Source of the DNA: CAWCUZ01 sp963798795
GTDB taxonomy: Bacteria; Acidobacteriota; Vicinamibacteria; Vicinamibacterales; SCN-69-37
Length of the DNA: 64,000 bases
Assembly: GCA_963798795.1 (NCBI GenBank)
Contig: CAWCUZ010000002.1
Span: 558,001-622,000 of the forward strand
Direction of reading: 5' to 3'
Positions 1 to 14,940 of the stretch are shown here, piece by piece (position 1 is the stretch's first letter; every line of letters begins with the position of its first letter). The notes under the pieces were generated by a model that made no database searches, was not told the DNA's origin, and was given only the letters and a program-made list of their open reading frames with translations. The translations under genes were made by a program, and so were the position numbers.

Positions 1-1601
<1,601 letters not shown>

Positions 1602-1616
1602 GATGGCTGATCCTCC

Positions 1617-5934
<4,318 letters not shown>

Positions 5935-6115
5935 TCAACAAACCCTCATGGCCCGGGACGGGCCGGACAGCCAACAGATTCAGACGGCCGCGGACTCGCG
6001 GCGGCCTGCCAATGTCATGCACGGCTCGAGGCCGGCGGGCGCAAGCACGCGGGCGCGCCGCCGAACCCGGAACCGGAAAACCGGCGCGGCGCCGGCGCCG
6101 GGCCGGACGCCCCGG

Positions 6116-6132
6116 GGACCGGACGCCGGTCC
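6116..6132 (-). promoter_or_regulatory. hairpin at the rplL 3' end (possible rplL-rpoB attenuator)
   Basis: The minus-strand transcript can form a perfect 7-bp stem (GGACCGG, loop CGT, CCGGTCC) touching the rplL stop codon, followed by further GC-rich self-complementary sequence up to the rpoB leader (5935-6115). There is no U-run. Many bacteria partly attenuate or process mRNA between rplL and rpoB, so such a role is plausible here but is inferred. The rest of the 197-base gap shows no gene. Confidence 0.35.
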
Positions 6133-6524
6133 TACTTGACCTCGACCTTGGCGCCCGCGTCCTCGAACTTCTTCTTGATCGCGGCCGCCTCGTCCTTCGT
6201 CACGCCCTCCTTGACCGGCTTGGGCGCCGACTCGACGAGGTCCTTGGCCTCCTTGAGGCCCAGACTGGTGACCTCGCGAACGACCTTGATGACGTTGATC
6301 TTGTTGCCGCCAATCTCGGTGAGCGTGACCGTGAACTCGGTCTGCTCCTCGGCGGCCGCCCCGGCGCCCGCGCCCGGCATCATCATCCCCGGCATCGCCA
6401 TCGGCATGGCCGCCGCAGCCGACACGCCGAGTTCGGATTCGAGCGCCTTGACGAGCTGCGACAGCTCCAGCACCGAGATCCCCTTGATGTACTCAATCAC
6501 CTGTTCCTGCGTCACGTTCGCCAT
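6132..6524 (-). CDS. rplL: 50S ribosomal protein bL12 (L7/L12)
   Basis: The ribosomal stalk protein that recruits translation factors, 130 residues. The start is the ATG at 6524 (MANVTQEQVIEYIKG), preceded by AGAGGGAA; an upstream in-frame extension is not family-like. The N-terminal dimerisation helix is followed by a flexible Ala/Gly/Met-rich hinge (residues about 35-55) and the conserved C-terminal domain with LGLKEAKDLVE. It follows rplJ across a 228-base gap that holds three 35-bp direct repeats. Confidence 0.96.
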   Translation of the reverse strand: MANVTQEQVIEYIKGISVLELSQLVKALESELGVSAAAAMPMAMPGMMMPGAGAGAAAEEQTEFTVTLTEIGGNKINVIKVVREVTSLGLKEAKDLVESAPKPVKEGVTKDEAAAIKKKFEDAGAKVEVK

Positions 6525-6637
6525 GGTCGGTTCCCTCTTCCGGTAGGGGGTCATTTCGCAATCGGCAGACCCCCGGCTTCGCTCACGTAGGTCGGTCCCG
6601 CTTCGCACTCGGGGCGGACCCCCCTTCTCTTTCGGGC

Positions 6638-6742
6638 CAGTCCCGCTCCGCGACCGGGACAGGCCCGCGACTCAGTCCCGCTCCGCGACCGGGACAGGCC
6701 CGCGACTCAGTCCCGCTCCGCGACCGGGACAGGCCCGCGACT
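6638..6742. repeat. three 35-bp direct repeats between rplJ and rplL
   Basis: Three identical tandem units at 6638, 6673 and 6708, each beginning CAGTCCCGCTCCGCGACC and ending GCGACT; a fourth starts at 6743 and breaks off just before the rplJ stop codon. Every unit contains the inverted element TCCCG...CGGGA, so each can fold as a small hairpin. A diverged relative is visible at about 6593-6620. No coding potential is evident. The array lies inside the rplJL transcript. Confidence 0.8.
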
Positions 6743-6752
6743 CAGTCCCGCG

Positions 6753-7310
6753 TCACTCCGCCGGAGCGACCGGGGCAGACCCGCCTTCCTCGCCACGCTT
6801 CCTCTCCGCCGCAGAGAGCACGTTCACCAGGTCGCGCGGCACGGCCGACAGCACCGTCACGAGCTGGCGCATCGGACCCTGCAGGACGAACAGCAGCCGG
6901 CCGTAGAGCTCCGGCCTGCCCGGCAGGCTCGCCAGGTCGTCGACCGTGGCCGGTTCGACGGTCCGGCCCTGGACGACGGCAGCCTTGATGCTCATCGTCG
7001 GTGCGGTCTTGACGAACGTCGTCAGCGCCTTGGCCAGCGCGACGGGGTCGGCATTGGTATAGGCGACCGCGGTCGGACCGGCGAAGTGCGCGTCGAATGC
7101 GGCGAACGCGGTCCCGGCCGCCGCTCGCTGCGCGAGCGTGTTCTTGACAACGCGATACCTCGCACCCGCGGCGCGAATCTGACGGCGGAGCTCCGTCACC
7201 TGCGGCACGCTCACGCCGCGATGGTCCACGAGCACGGCGGTATCCGACTCGCGGAACGCCGTTTCCAGCTCGTTCAGTTCGGTGGTCTTGTCGGCTCGAC
7301 TGACTGCCAT
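6753..7310 (-). CDS. rplJ: 50S ribosomal protein uL10
   Basis: The stalk base protein that anchors the L7/L12 dimers to 23S rRNA, 185 residues. The start is the ATG at 7310 (MAVSRADKTTEL), just after AGAAGAG; the frame stays open upstream for 18 codons but that part is not conserved. The RRQIRAAGARYRVVKNTL segment is the typical uL10 rRNA-binding region. It lies 50 bases after rplA, so no long autoregulatory leader is visible. Confidence 0.95.
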   Translation of the reverse strand: MAVSRADKTTELNELETAFRESDTAVLVDHRGVSVPQVTELRRQIRAAGARYRVVKNTLAQRAAAGTAFAAFDAHFAGPTAVAYTNADPVALAKALTTFVKTAPTMSIKAAVVQGRTVEPATVDDLASLPGRPELYGRLLFVLQGPMRQLVTVLSAVPRDLVNVLSAAERKRGEEGGSAPVAPAE

Positions 7311-7360
7311 CTCTTCTGGTCCTTGTAGGCACGAGGCACGGGCCCCCGCGGCTGCATCCA

Positions 7361-8065
7361 TCAATGCTTCGTCAGCGCGTCGGCGTGCGAGGCGTCGATG
7401 TCGACGCCGGGTCCCATCGTCGAAGACATCGTGATGCGCCTGAGATACCGGCCCTTGGCGGCCGCCGGCTTGGCTTTGACGATGGTCTCCATCAGGGCGT
7501 GCGCGTTGGCCACGAGCCGCTCCGCGGCGAACGAGATCTTGCCGATCGGGGCGTGAACCACGCCGGCCTTGTCGACGCGGAACTCCACCTTGCCGGCCTT
7601 GATTTCCTGCACGGCCTTGGTGACGTCGAGCGTCACGGTGCCGGTCTTCGGGTTCGGCATCAGCCCACGGGGACCGAGCACTTTGCCGAGCCGGCCCACG
7701 GCGCGCATCATGTCGGGCGTGGCCACGACGGCATCGAAATCCATCCAGCCGCCCGTGATGCGCTCGACCAGTTCTTCGCCGCCGACCTCGTCGGCCCCGA
7801 CGTCGCGCGCCTCGCGCTGCTTTTCGGGATTGGCGATGACCAGCACGCGCTTGGCCTTGCCGAGCCCGTGCGGCAGCACGACCGTGCCGCGGACCATCTG
7901 ATCCGAATGCTTCGGGTCGACCCCGAGACGCACGGCGATCTCGACCGTCTCATCGAACTTGGAGTACTTGACCTTCTGCAAAAGTGGTACGGCTTCCTCG
8001 ATCGTGTGGAGCCGGCTGGGCACCTGCTGGCGTGCCGCCTCATACTTGCGTCCGCGCGTCCGCAT
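7361..8065 (-). CDS. rplA: 50S ribosomal protein uL1
   Basis: Large-subunit protein of the L1 stalk that helps release deacylated tRNA, 234 residues. The ATG at 8065 (MRTRGRKYEAARQQV) has CGGAGGT eight bases upstream. Family signatures are clear: KFDETVEIAVRLGVDPK near residue 40 and KVLGPRGLMPNPKTGTVT near residue 130. It lies 101 bases downstream of rplK in the same transcript. Confidence 0.96.
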   Translation of the reverse strand: MRTRGRKYEAARQQVPSRLHTIEEAVPLLQKVKYSKFDETVEIAVRLGVDPKHSDQMVRGTVVLPHGLGKAKRVLVIANPEKQREARDVGADEVGGEELVERITGGWMDFDAVVATPDMMRAVGRLGKVLGPRGLMPNPKTGTVTLDVTKAVQEIKAGKVEFRVDKAGVVHAPIGKISFAAERLVANAHALMETIVKAKPAAAKGRYLRRITMSSTMGPGVDIDASHADALTKH

Positions 8066-8166
8066 CGTTTCGACCTCCGGTGGTCCAGTCGGGCGTGCCG
8101 CCCTCCCACCCCCAACGTTCGGCTCTCGGCCCTGGGCTCCCGGCTCCCGGCGTGGCCTCGGCCGCT

Positions 8167-8592
8167 CTATTCGACGACGTCGAGTCCCATCGACCGGGCC
8201 GTTCCGCGCACGGAGCGCACGGCGGCGTCGATCGAGTCGCAGTTCAAATCGGGCAGCTTGGCCTTGGCAATCTCCTCGACCTGCTGCAGGGTCACGGTCC
8301 CGACTTTGCTCTTGTTCGGCTCGCCCGATCCCTTGGCGATGTTGGCCGCACGTTTGAGCAGCACCGCCGCCGGCGGCGTCTTCGTGATGAAGGAGTACGA
8401 CCGATCGGCGTAAATCGTCACCACGGCCGGGATGATGAGCCCCTCGTCCTTGGCCGTCTTGGCGTTGAAGTTCTTGCAGAAGTCCATGATGTTGATGCCG
8501 TGCGGACCGAGCGCGGTGCCGACCGGCGGCGCGGGCGTGGCCTTGCCCGCCGCAATCTGGATCTTCACCTGGGCTTGAACCTTCTTTGCCAT
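8167..8592 (-). CDS. rplK: 50S ribosomal protein uL11
   Basis: Protein of the GTPase-associated centre that binds 23S rRNA with uL10, 141 residues, the normal length. The Pro/Gly-rich N-terminal domain (PAPPVGTALGPHGINIMDF) and the C-terminal rRNA-binding domain ending SMGLDVVE are intact. It lies between nusG and rplA, the conserved order. Confidence 0.97.
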   Translation of the reverse strand: MAKKVQAQVKIQIAAGKATPAPPVGTALGPHGINIMDFCKNFNAKTAKDEGLIIPAVVTIYADRSYSFITKTPPAAVLLKRAANIAKGSGEPNKSKVGTVTLQQVEEIAKAKLPDLNCDSIDAAVRSVRGTARSMGLDVVE

Positions 8593-8675
8593 GATCTCGT
8601 CCTGCGTGCTTCCTCAATCAGCGCCAGCGGGGACAGCGGAGACAGAGCTACAGAGCGAGCTCTGTCCCCCCTTCA

Positions 8676-9254
8676 TCAGAGTTTTTCCACCTGCAGAAAA
8701 TCGAGTTCCACGGGAGTCGCGCGGCCGAAGATGGTCACCATCACCTTGAGCGTGTTCCGATCGGTGTTCACGTCCTCGACCACCCCGTTGAAGCTCGCGA
8801 ACGGGCCCTCGTTGATCCGCACCTGATCGCCCTTCTCGAAGGAGTACTTCGGCTTCGGCTTCTCGGCGGCGACCGTGACCTGGTGCAGGATCTGGTCGAC
8901 CTCCTCGCGCGAGAGCGGCGTGGGCTTGGGCCCGGCGCCGACGAAGCCCGTGACCTTCGGCGTGTTCTTCACCACGTGCCACGCATGGTCGGACATGTGC
9001 ATCTCGACCAGGATGTAGCCCGGGAAGAACCGTTTGGACGTCTCGACCGTGCGCCCGCCGCGCTTCTCGACAACGAGCTCGGTCGGAATCAGGATTTCGC
9101 CAATCTCGTCCTGCAGCCCGTACGCCTGGACGCGCTGTTCCAGCGACTCCTTCACCTTGTTCTCGAACCCCGAATAGGTGTGGATGATGTACCAGTGTTT
9201 GGTCTTGTCGTCTGTCATGGTGTGCATGGCCCGATCCGGACCGCTCGCCATCAT
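8676..9254 (-). CDS. nusG: transcription termination/antitermination protein NusG
   Basis: The universally conserved elongation factor that binds RNA polymerase and couples it to Rho or ribosomes, about 192 residues. The NGN domain starts at HWYIIHTYSGFENKV and includes RFFPGYILVEM; the C-terminal KOW domain has GDQVRINEGPFASFNG. The start chosen is the ATG at 9254 (MMASG), with GGAAGG eight bases upstream and 17 bases after the secE stop; ATGs at 9227 and 9218 (MTDDKTKHWY) are alternatives. Confidence 0.95.
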   Translation of the reverse strand: MMASGPDRAMHTMTDDKTKHWYIIHTYSGFENKVKESLEQRVQAYGLQDEIGEILIPTELVVEKRGGRTVETSKRFFPGYILVEMHMSDHAWHVVKNTPKVTGFVGAGPKPTPLSREEVDQILHQVTVAAEKPKPKYSFEKGDQVRINEGPFASFNGVVEDVNTDRNTLKVMVTIFGRATPVELDFLQVEKL

Positions 9255-9271
9255 CCCGCCGACCTTCCGTC

Positions 9272-9523
9272 CTAAACGCCGAACCGCTGGAAAATCCAGC
9301 CTACGAGACGCGAGAGCATCAGGTCGACGCCCCACAGATAGATGCCGAACGCGAGCGACGTCAGGATGACGACGACTGTGGTCGCCCAGACCTCGCGGCG
9401 CGTCGGCCAGGTGACGCGGCTCAGCTCGCTGCGCACCTCCGACAGGAAGCGGCGCGCCCGGCCGAACCAGCCGGCCACGTGTTTCGGCGATTCCCCGAGG
9501 TTGTCCAGCATCGCAGCCTTCAT
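9272..9523 (-). CDS. secE: preprotein translocase subunit SecE
   Basis: The small essential subunit of the SecYEG channel, 83 residues. A cytosolic amphipathic helix (FLSEVRSELSRVTWPTRREV, the SecE signature) is followed by one membrane span (about residues 47-69). AGGATGA lies just before the ATG at 9523. It forms the usual pair with nusG. The product acts in the inner membrane. Confidence 0.95.
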   Translation of the reverse strand: MKAAMLDNLGESPKHVAGWFGRARRFLSEVRSELSRVTWPTRREVWATTVVVILTSLAFGIYLWGVDLMLSRLVGWIFQRFGV

Positions 9524-9582
9524 TTCATCCTTTCATCCTTCCGTCCGTTCCCGCCCCGTCGCCCGGCGCCCCCCGGTCGGTC

Positions 9583-9658
9583 TGGCAGGCCAGGAGGGAC
9601 TCGAACCCCCAGCCCTCGGTTTTGGAGACCGATGCTCTACCACTTGAGCTACTGGCCT
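9583..9658 (-). tRNA. tRNA-Trp (anticodon CCA)
   Basis: A full cloverleaf is visible on the minus strand: acceptor stem AGGCCAG/CTGGCCT, D-loop AGCTCAAGTGGTAGAGC, anticodon arm CGGTCTCCAAAACCG with anticodon CCA, T-arm GGGGGTTCGAGTCCCTC, discriminator G and an encoded CCA end. It lies between rpmG and secE, as in many bacteria. Confidence 0.96.
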
Positions 9659-9669
9659 ACTCCTCACGG

Positions 9670-9746
9670 AAGGCAGAAGTCAGAAGTTGGAAGTTAGAAG
9701 TCAGGAACCTATCTTTCTGCCCTTCTGCCTTCTGCCTTCTGCCTTT
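9670..9746. repeat. heptamer repeat arrays in opposite orientation between tRNA-Trp and rpmG
   Basis: Heptamers of the form NNNGAAG (GGCAGAAG, TCAGAAG, TTGGAAG, TTAGAAG) at about 9670-9702 face CTTCTGCC heptamers at about 9714-9746. The two arrays are largely complementary and could fold on each other. The same heptamer occurs at 21.8 kb, 21.96 kb and 27.06 kb. No coding function is evident. Confidence 0.7.
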
Positions 9747-9767
9747 CGCTTTCGCCCTCCGCTTCCC

Positions 9768-9917
9768 CTACTTGCCCTCGCGATGCGCCGTGTGCTTGCG
9801 GCACGCGCGGCAGTACTTGCTGAACTCGAGCCGCTCGGAGCTCTTCCGCTTGTTCTTGGTCGTGCTGTAGTTGCGGCGCTTGCACTCGGTGCAGGCGAGC
9901 GTCACGATGTCGCGCAT
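9768..9917 (-). CDS. rpmG: 50S ribosomal protein bL33
   Basis: A 49-residue ribosomal protein (MRDIVTLACTECKRRNY... ending HREGK) of the zinc-binding type: cysteine pairs CTEC and CRAC are both present. The ATG at 9917 lies 9 bases after the tuf stop codon. The position tuf-rpmG-tRNA-Trp-secE is typical. It acts in the large ribosomal subunit near the E site. Confidence 0.95.
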   Translation of the reverse strand: MRDIVTLACTECKRRNYSTTKNKRKSSERLEFSKYCRACRKHTAHREGK

Positions 9918-9926
9918 CGGCGTCCC

Positions 9927-11126
<1,200 letters not shown>

Positions 11127-11177
11127 TGCTCTCCGTCTCCGTTAGAAGTAAACGCCCTCTCAACCTCTCGAACCCAT

Positions 11178-11253
<76 letters not shown>

Positions 11254-11378
11254 CCGCTTTCGCTAACCGCTCGCTCCGCTCGCAGCTCCGGCGAGGCCGG
11301 CCCGACAGCTCCCATCTCCACCGCCCGTCCAGTCGCCGCGGCGGCCAGGCAGATCCGCGACCGCCTCAGCGGCGTGCC

Positions 11379-12026
11379 GCCATCGCGGCCCGCGCAGCGA
11401 GGCGTTGGGGCTCCCGGGCCCCCGACGCCGAGCGAGCCGGGCGGCGTGCCGCCTCAACCGCCATCGCGGCCCGCGCAGCGAGGCGTTGGGGCTCCCGGGC
11501 CCCCGACGCCGAGCGAGCCGGGCGGCGTGCCGCCTCAACCGCCATCGCGGCCCGCGCAGCGAGGCGTTGGGGCTCCCGGGCCCCCGACGCCGAGCGAGCC
11601 GGGCGGCGTGCCGCCTCAACCGCCATCGCGGCCCGCGCAGCGAGGCGTTGGGGCTCCCGGGCCCCCGACGCCGAGCGAGCCGGGCGGCGTGCCGCCTCAA
11701 CCGCCATCGCGGCCCGCGCAGCGAGGCGTTGGGGCTCCCGGGCCCCCGACGCCGAGCGAGCCGGGCGGCGTGCCGCCTCAACCGCCATCGCGGCCCGCGC
11801 AGCGAGGCGTTGGGGCTCCCGGGCCCCCGACGCCGAGCGAGCCGGGCGGCGTGCCGCCTCAACCGCCATCGCGGCCCGCGCAGCGAGGCGTTGGGGCTCC
11901 CGGGCCCCCGACGCCGAGCGAGCCGGGCGGCGTGCCGCCTCAACCGCCATCGCGGCCCGCGCAGCGAGGCGTTGGGGCTCCCGGGCCCCCGACGCCGAGC
12001 GAGCCTGGCGGGGTGCAGGGGCCCCC
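11379..12026. repeat. 81-bp minisatellite, eight head-to-tail copies
   Basis: Eight near-identical 81-bp units begin at 11379, 11460, 11541, 11622, 11703, 11784, 11865 and 11946 (unit start GCCATCGCGGCCCGCGC); the last diverges at its end. Each unit carries the perfect inverted element GGCGGC-GT-GCCGCC and the palindrome CCCGGG. The unit length is a multiple of three and lacks stops in several frames, so long repetitive open frames exist on both strands, but none has a credible start or a composition like a real protein. It fills the space between tRNA-Thr(GGT) and tRNA-Gly inside a tRNA operon. The remaining flanks (11254-11378) show nothing recognisable. Confidence 0.9.
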
Positions 12027-12039
12027 GCCATCCAATAAA

Positions 12040-12114
12040 TGGAGCGGGAGACGGGGATCGAACCCGCGACCAACAGCTTGGAAGGCTGTGACTCTACCAC
12101 TGAGTTACTCCCGC
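12040..12114 (-). tRNA. tRNA-Gly (anticodon TCC)
   Basis: Minus-strand cloverleaf: acceptor GCGGGAG/CTCCCGC, anticodon arm CAGCCTTCCAAGCTG (anticodon TCC), T-arm CGGGTTCGATCCCCG, discriminator T and encoded CCA. It is positionally equivalent to glyT of the E. coli tufB tRNA operon. Confidence 0.96.
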
Positions 12115-12216
12115 CTCCGTGAACCGCGCACTCCGCTCGCCTTCGCCCGGGGAACGTTGCTCAGGGCGCCGGGCCTGCCAGCCGGAGCGGCGAGCGCGCG
12201 AGCGATCCGCGAAGGC

Positions 12217-12303
12217 TGGTGGCGAGGGGAGGATTCGAACCTCCGAAGCCGCTAGGGCGACAGATTTACAGTCTGCTGCGTTTGACCGCTTCGCTACCTC
12301 GCC
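12217..12303 (-). tRNA. tRNA-Tyr (anticodon GTA)
   Basis: Class II tRNA of 87 bases including CCA. Acceptor GGCGAGG/CCTCGCC, anticodon arm CAGACTGTAAATCTG (anticodon GTA), a long variable arm (GTCGCCCTAGCGGCTTC region) and T-arm GGAGGTTCGAATCCTCC. The neighbouring gaps (12115-12216 and 12304-12478) show no gene. Confidence 0.96.
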
Positions 12304-12478
12304 GTATCTCCCGCCGCTCGACGACGCGGCACCTTCCTTTTCGCCCGCTGAGGTGGCCGCGACGAGGCCGAATCGTTCGCATGGCCCTGCACGCCGGCAG
12401 CCCGTTCCGTGTTCAACCGCGTCAGCTTGAAGCGCCAAGTCCTTTGCGGGGAGTCGCGCCGGCAGGTAACCCGTCAAC

Positions 12479-12555
12479 TGGAGCTGGCGAAGGGATTTGA
12501 ACCCCCGACCCGCTGATTACAAATCAGCCGCTCTACCGGACTGAGCTACGCCAGC
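12479..12555 (-). tRNA. tRNA-Thr (anticodon TGT)
   Basis: Minus-strand cloverleaf: acceptor GCTGGCG/CGCCAGC, D-loop AGCTCAGTCCGGTAGAGC, anticodon arm GCTGATTTGTAATCAGC (anticodon TGT), T-arm GGGGGTTCAAATCCCTT, discriminator T and encoded CCA. It is the first gene of the tRNA cluster and equals thrU in position. Confidence 0.96.
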
Positions 12556-12672
12556 CAGACAAAACGGAGATGATAGCACGCTCCGTGCCAACCGGGCAAC
12601 CGGTTGCGCCGTGCCCGACGGCCATCATGCGAGGAAACCAGGAAGAGACCCGCGCCGCACGCCCCATCCAGG

Positions 12673-12678
12673 AGTATA
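12673..12678 (-). promoter_or_regulatory. candidate -10 box for the tRNA-tuf-secE operon
   Basis: TATACT on the minus strand lies about 110 bases before tRNA-Thr(TGT), in the gap after rlmB. It matches a sigma-70 -10 consensus well, but no convincing -35 element is visible at the right distance, so this is a weak call. Confidence 0.3.
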
Positions 12679-12730
12679 CTTCAGGGTTCCTGCGCCCGGC
12701 GGTCCGAGGGCCATCGTTTTTGGTTTTCGT

Positions 12731-13465
12731 TCAGGCCCTGGAGCGGCCAGCGGCCCGGCGCTGGCGGGCCGCCTCGAACAGCGCCACCCCGGCCGCGACC
12801 GAGACGTTCAGGCTCGAGACCGCACCGCCCATCGGGATCGCCACCACCCGGTCGCACGTCTCTCGCACCAGCCGACGGAGGCCCGTTGCTTCCGCACCCA
12901 CCACGATGGCGGTCGGCACGGTATAGTCCACCGCATCGTAGGGCTCGGCGGCCGAGCCGTCCAGGCCGACCGTCCAGACACCCAGGCGTTTCAGCTCGTC
13001 CACAGCCCGCGCGATGTTGACGACCGTCGCAATGCGCACGTGGTGGACGGCCCCGGCGGACGCGCGGGCGGCGGCGCCGTCGAGCCGAGCGGCGTGCCGG
13101 GCCTGGCGGACGACACCATCGACACCGGCAGCATCGGCCAATCGCAGGATCGCGCCGACGTTCTGCGGGTCCTCGACCGAGTCGAGGACGACGAGCAGCG
13201 GCGGACCCGGCGCGGCGTCGACGAGCTCCTCGACCGTGTAGGCCGGCACCGGCGCGACCTCCGCCGCGATCCCCTGGTGCAGCCCGCCGCGCGCCAGCTT
13301 CTCGAGGGCCTGGCGGTCGACCGTGTCGACCGGCAGCCGCAGGTCGCGGGCGCGCCCGATGAGCGCGTCCACGCGTGAACCGGCACCGCGGACGTGAAGC
13401 AGGCGCCGCACCCGTCGTGCGGCCAGCGCCTCGGACACCGCGTGCACGCCGTAGATCACAGACAC
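12731..13465 (-). CDS. rlmB: TrmH/SpoU-family 23S rRNA 2'-O-methyltransferase (RlmB-like)
   Basis: A SAM-dependent RNA 2'-O-ribose methyltransferase of the knotted SPOUT class, 244 residues. The N-terminal substrate-binding domain begins YGVHAVSEAL; the catalytic domain has LDSVEDPQNVGAILRLAD (motif 1), VVGAEATGL (motif 2) and IPMGGAVSSLNVSVAAGV (motif 3). Motif 2 usually reads GxEGxGL; here the second Gly is replaced by Ala-Thr, which is unusual. The GTG start at 13465 lies inside the end of gltX (10-base overlap), indicating translational coupling. The exact rRNA target (G2251 in E. coli) is inferred from family only. Confidence 0.85.
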   Translation of the reverse strand: MSVIYGVHAVSEALAARRVRRLLHVRGAGSRVDALIGRARDLRLPVDTVDRQALEKLARGGLHQGIAAEVAPVPAYTVEELVDAAPGPPLLVVLDSVEDPQNVGAILRLADAAGVDGVVRQARHAARLDGAAARASAGAVHHVRIATVVNIARAVDELKRLGVWTVGLDGSAAEPYDAVDYTVPTAIVVGAEATGLRRLVRETCDRVVAIPMGGAVSSLNVSVAAGVALFEAARQRRAAGRSRA

Positions 13466-14940
13466 GCGACCACCGCCCGCACGCGGTCGGCGCAGGAGGG
13501 CACGGGCAGAATGCCCGCGCCGGCGGGCAGGAGCGCACCGCGGTCGATGGCCGGAACGGCGAGATCCAGCTCGGGCCCCGAAACGGCGCCGGTGACGGCG
13601 ACACGGAGGGGATGGAAGAGCGCCCGCCCTTTCAACCCGGTCCGCTCGCGGACGGCTGCGGCCGCCTGGCGGAATCGGTCGCGGTCCAGCGGACCGCGGG
13701 CGAGGATCTCGTCGGCAAACGCCGTCACCGCCTCGCGACCGCCCGGCTCGGCGGCAACCTGGCGGGCCGCCGCGGCGGCGGCCCAGGTGAAGACGAACGC
13801 GACCCGTTCAGGCACCTCTTCCAGCCGATCCACCGATCCGACCGCCATCGGCAGCAGGCCGGCCAGGTAGTCGAGCGACGCGTCGGTCGCGTGCGTGACG
13901 AAGCCGGCGCGGACGAAGTAGCGCAGCAGGTCGCGCGCGAGCCGGGACGCGGACGCCTCCTTCATGTAGTGCCGGTTCATCCAGGCGAGCTTGCCCGTAT
14001 CGAACACCGCCGCGCTGTGGCTCACGCCGGCCACGTCGAAGCGCGGGGCCATATCGTCGAGGCTGGCGATCTCGACGCCGGCGCCCGGAGACCACCCGAA
14101 CAGCGCGAGGTAGTTCACCAGCGCCTCGGGCAGGTAGCCGCGCTCCCGGAACTCCGCGACGCTGGTCGCTCCATGGCGCTTGGACAGCGGCGCATGGTCC
14201 GGGCCGAGTACCAATGACAGGTGACCGAAGCGTGGCGGCGGCAGGCCAAGCGCCTCGTAGATGAGAATCTGCCGCGGCGTGTTGGAAATGTGATCCTCGC
14301 CGCGGACGACGTCGGTGATTTCCATCAGCGCGTCGTCGACGACGACCGCGAAGTTGTAGGCCGGGCGCCCATCGGATCGCACGATCACCGGGTCACCGAT
14401 GACGGCGGTGTTGACGTGCACCTCGCCACGCACGAGATCGGTGAAGACCACGTCCCGGTCCGGCGGCACCAGGAATCGAATGGCGGCCGGTTCGCCGGCA
14501 GCGACGCGCTGGCGCGCGATGTGCGGATCCACGGATCGGCAGCGGCCGGCGTACTGCGGCGGCAGTCCGGCGGCGATCGAGGCCTTTCGGTCCGCCTCGA
14601 GCGCGGCCGGAGTACAGAAGCAGTAGTAGGCCCGCTCGCGCGTGATGAGCTCGCGCGCGTACGACTCGTACAGCTTCAGCCGATCCGACTGCCGATAGGG
14701 GCCGTGCGGTCCGCCCGCGTCCGGCCCTTCGTCCCAGTCCAGACCCAGCCACCGCAGGTCTTCGAGGATGGCCTGCTCCGATTCGGCCGTCGAGCGCTCC
14801 GCATCGGTGTCCTCGATGCGCAGCACGAACGTCCCGCCCCGGCCGCGCGCGAACAGCCAGTTGAACAGCGCCGTGCGGGCGTTGCCGACGTGCAGCTGAC
14901 CGGTCGGACTCGGCGCGAATCGGACCCGCGTGACGGTCAT
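13456..14940 (-). CDS. gltX: glutamyl-tRNA synthetase
   Basis: Charges tRNA-Glu with glutamate, 494 residues, class I. The HIGH-type signature is PSPTGQLHVGNAR (residues about 8-20) and the KMSKS-type signature is PLSKRHG (near residue 240). The ATG at 14940 (MTVTRVRFAPSPTG) overlaps the ispDF stop codon as ATGA. The C-terminal anticodon-binding region is complete and ends 10 bases inside rlmB. The upstream frame is open into ispDF but that part is not GltX-like. Confidence 0.95.
   Translation of the reverse strand: MTVTRVRFAPSPTGQLHVGNARTALFNWLFARGRGGTFVLRIEDTDAERSTAESEQAILEDLRWLGLDWDEGPDAGGPHGPYRQSDRLKLYESYARELITRERAYYCFCTPAALEADRKASIAAGLPPQYAGRCRSVDPHIARQRVAAGEPAAIRFLVPPDRDVVFTDLVRGEVHVNTAVIGDPVIVRSDGRPAYNFAVVVDDALMEITDVVRGEDHISNTPRQILIYEALGLPPPRFGHLSLVLGPDHAPLSKRHGATSVAEFRERGYLPEALVNYLALFGWSPGAGVEIASLDDMAPRFDVAGVSHSAAVFDTGKLAWMNRHYMKEASASRLARDLLRYFVRAGFVTHATDASLDYLAGLLPMAVGSVDRLEEVPERVAFVFTWAAAAAARQVAAEPGGREAVTAFADEILARGPLDRDRFRQAAAAVRERTGLKGRALFHPLRVAVTGAVSGPELDLAVPAIDRGALLPAGAGILPVPSCADRVRAVVACL

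Noticed and set aside
11379..12026. CRISPR array
   Set aside because: The units are contiguous and nearly identical; there are no unique spacers between short repeats and no cas genes nearby.
11263..12255. Long repetitive proteins in several frames over the 81-bp array
   Set aside because: All come from one non-coding tandem unit whose length is a multiple of three; no ribosome binding site or credible start, and tRNA genes flank it on both sides.
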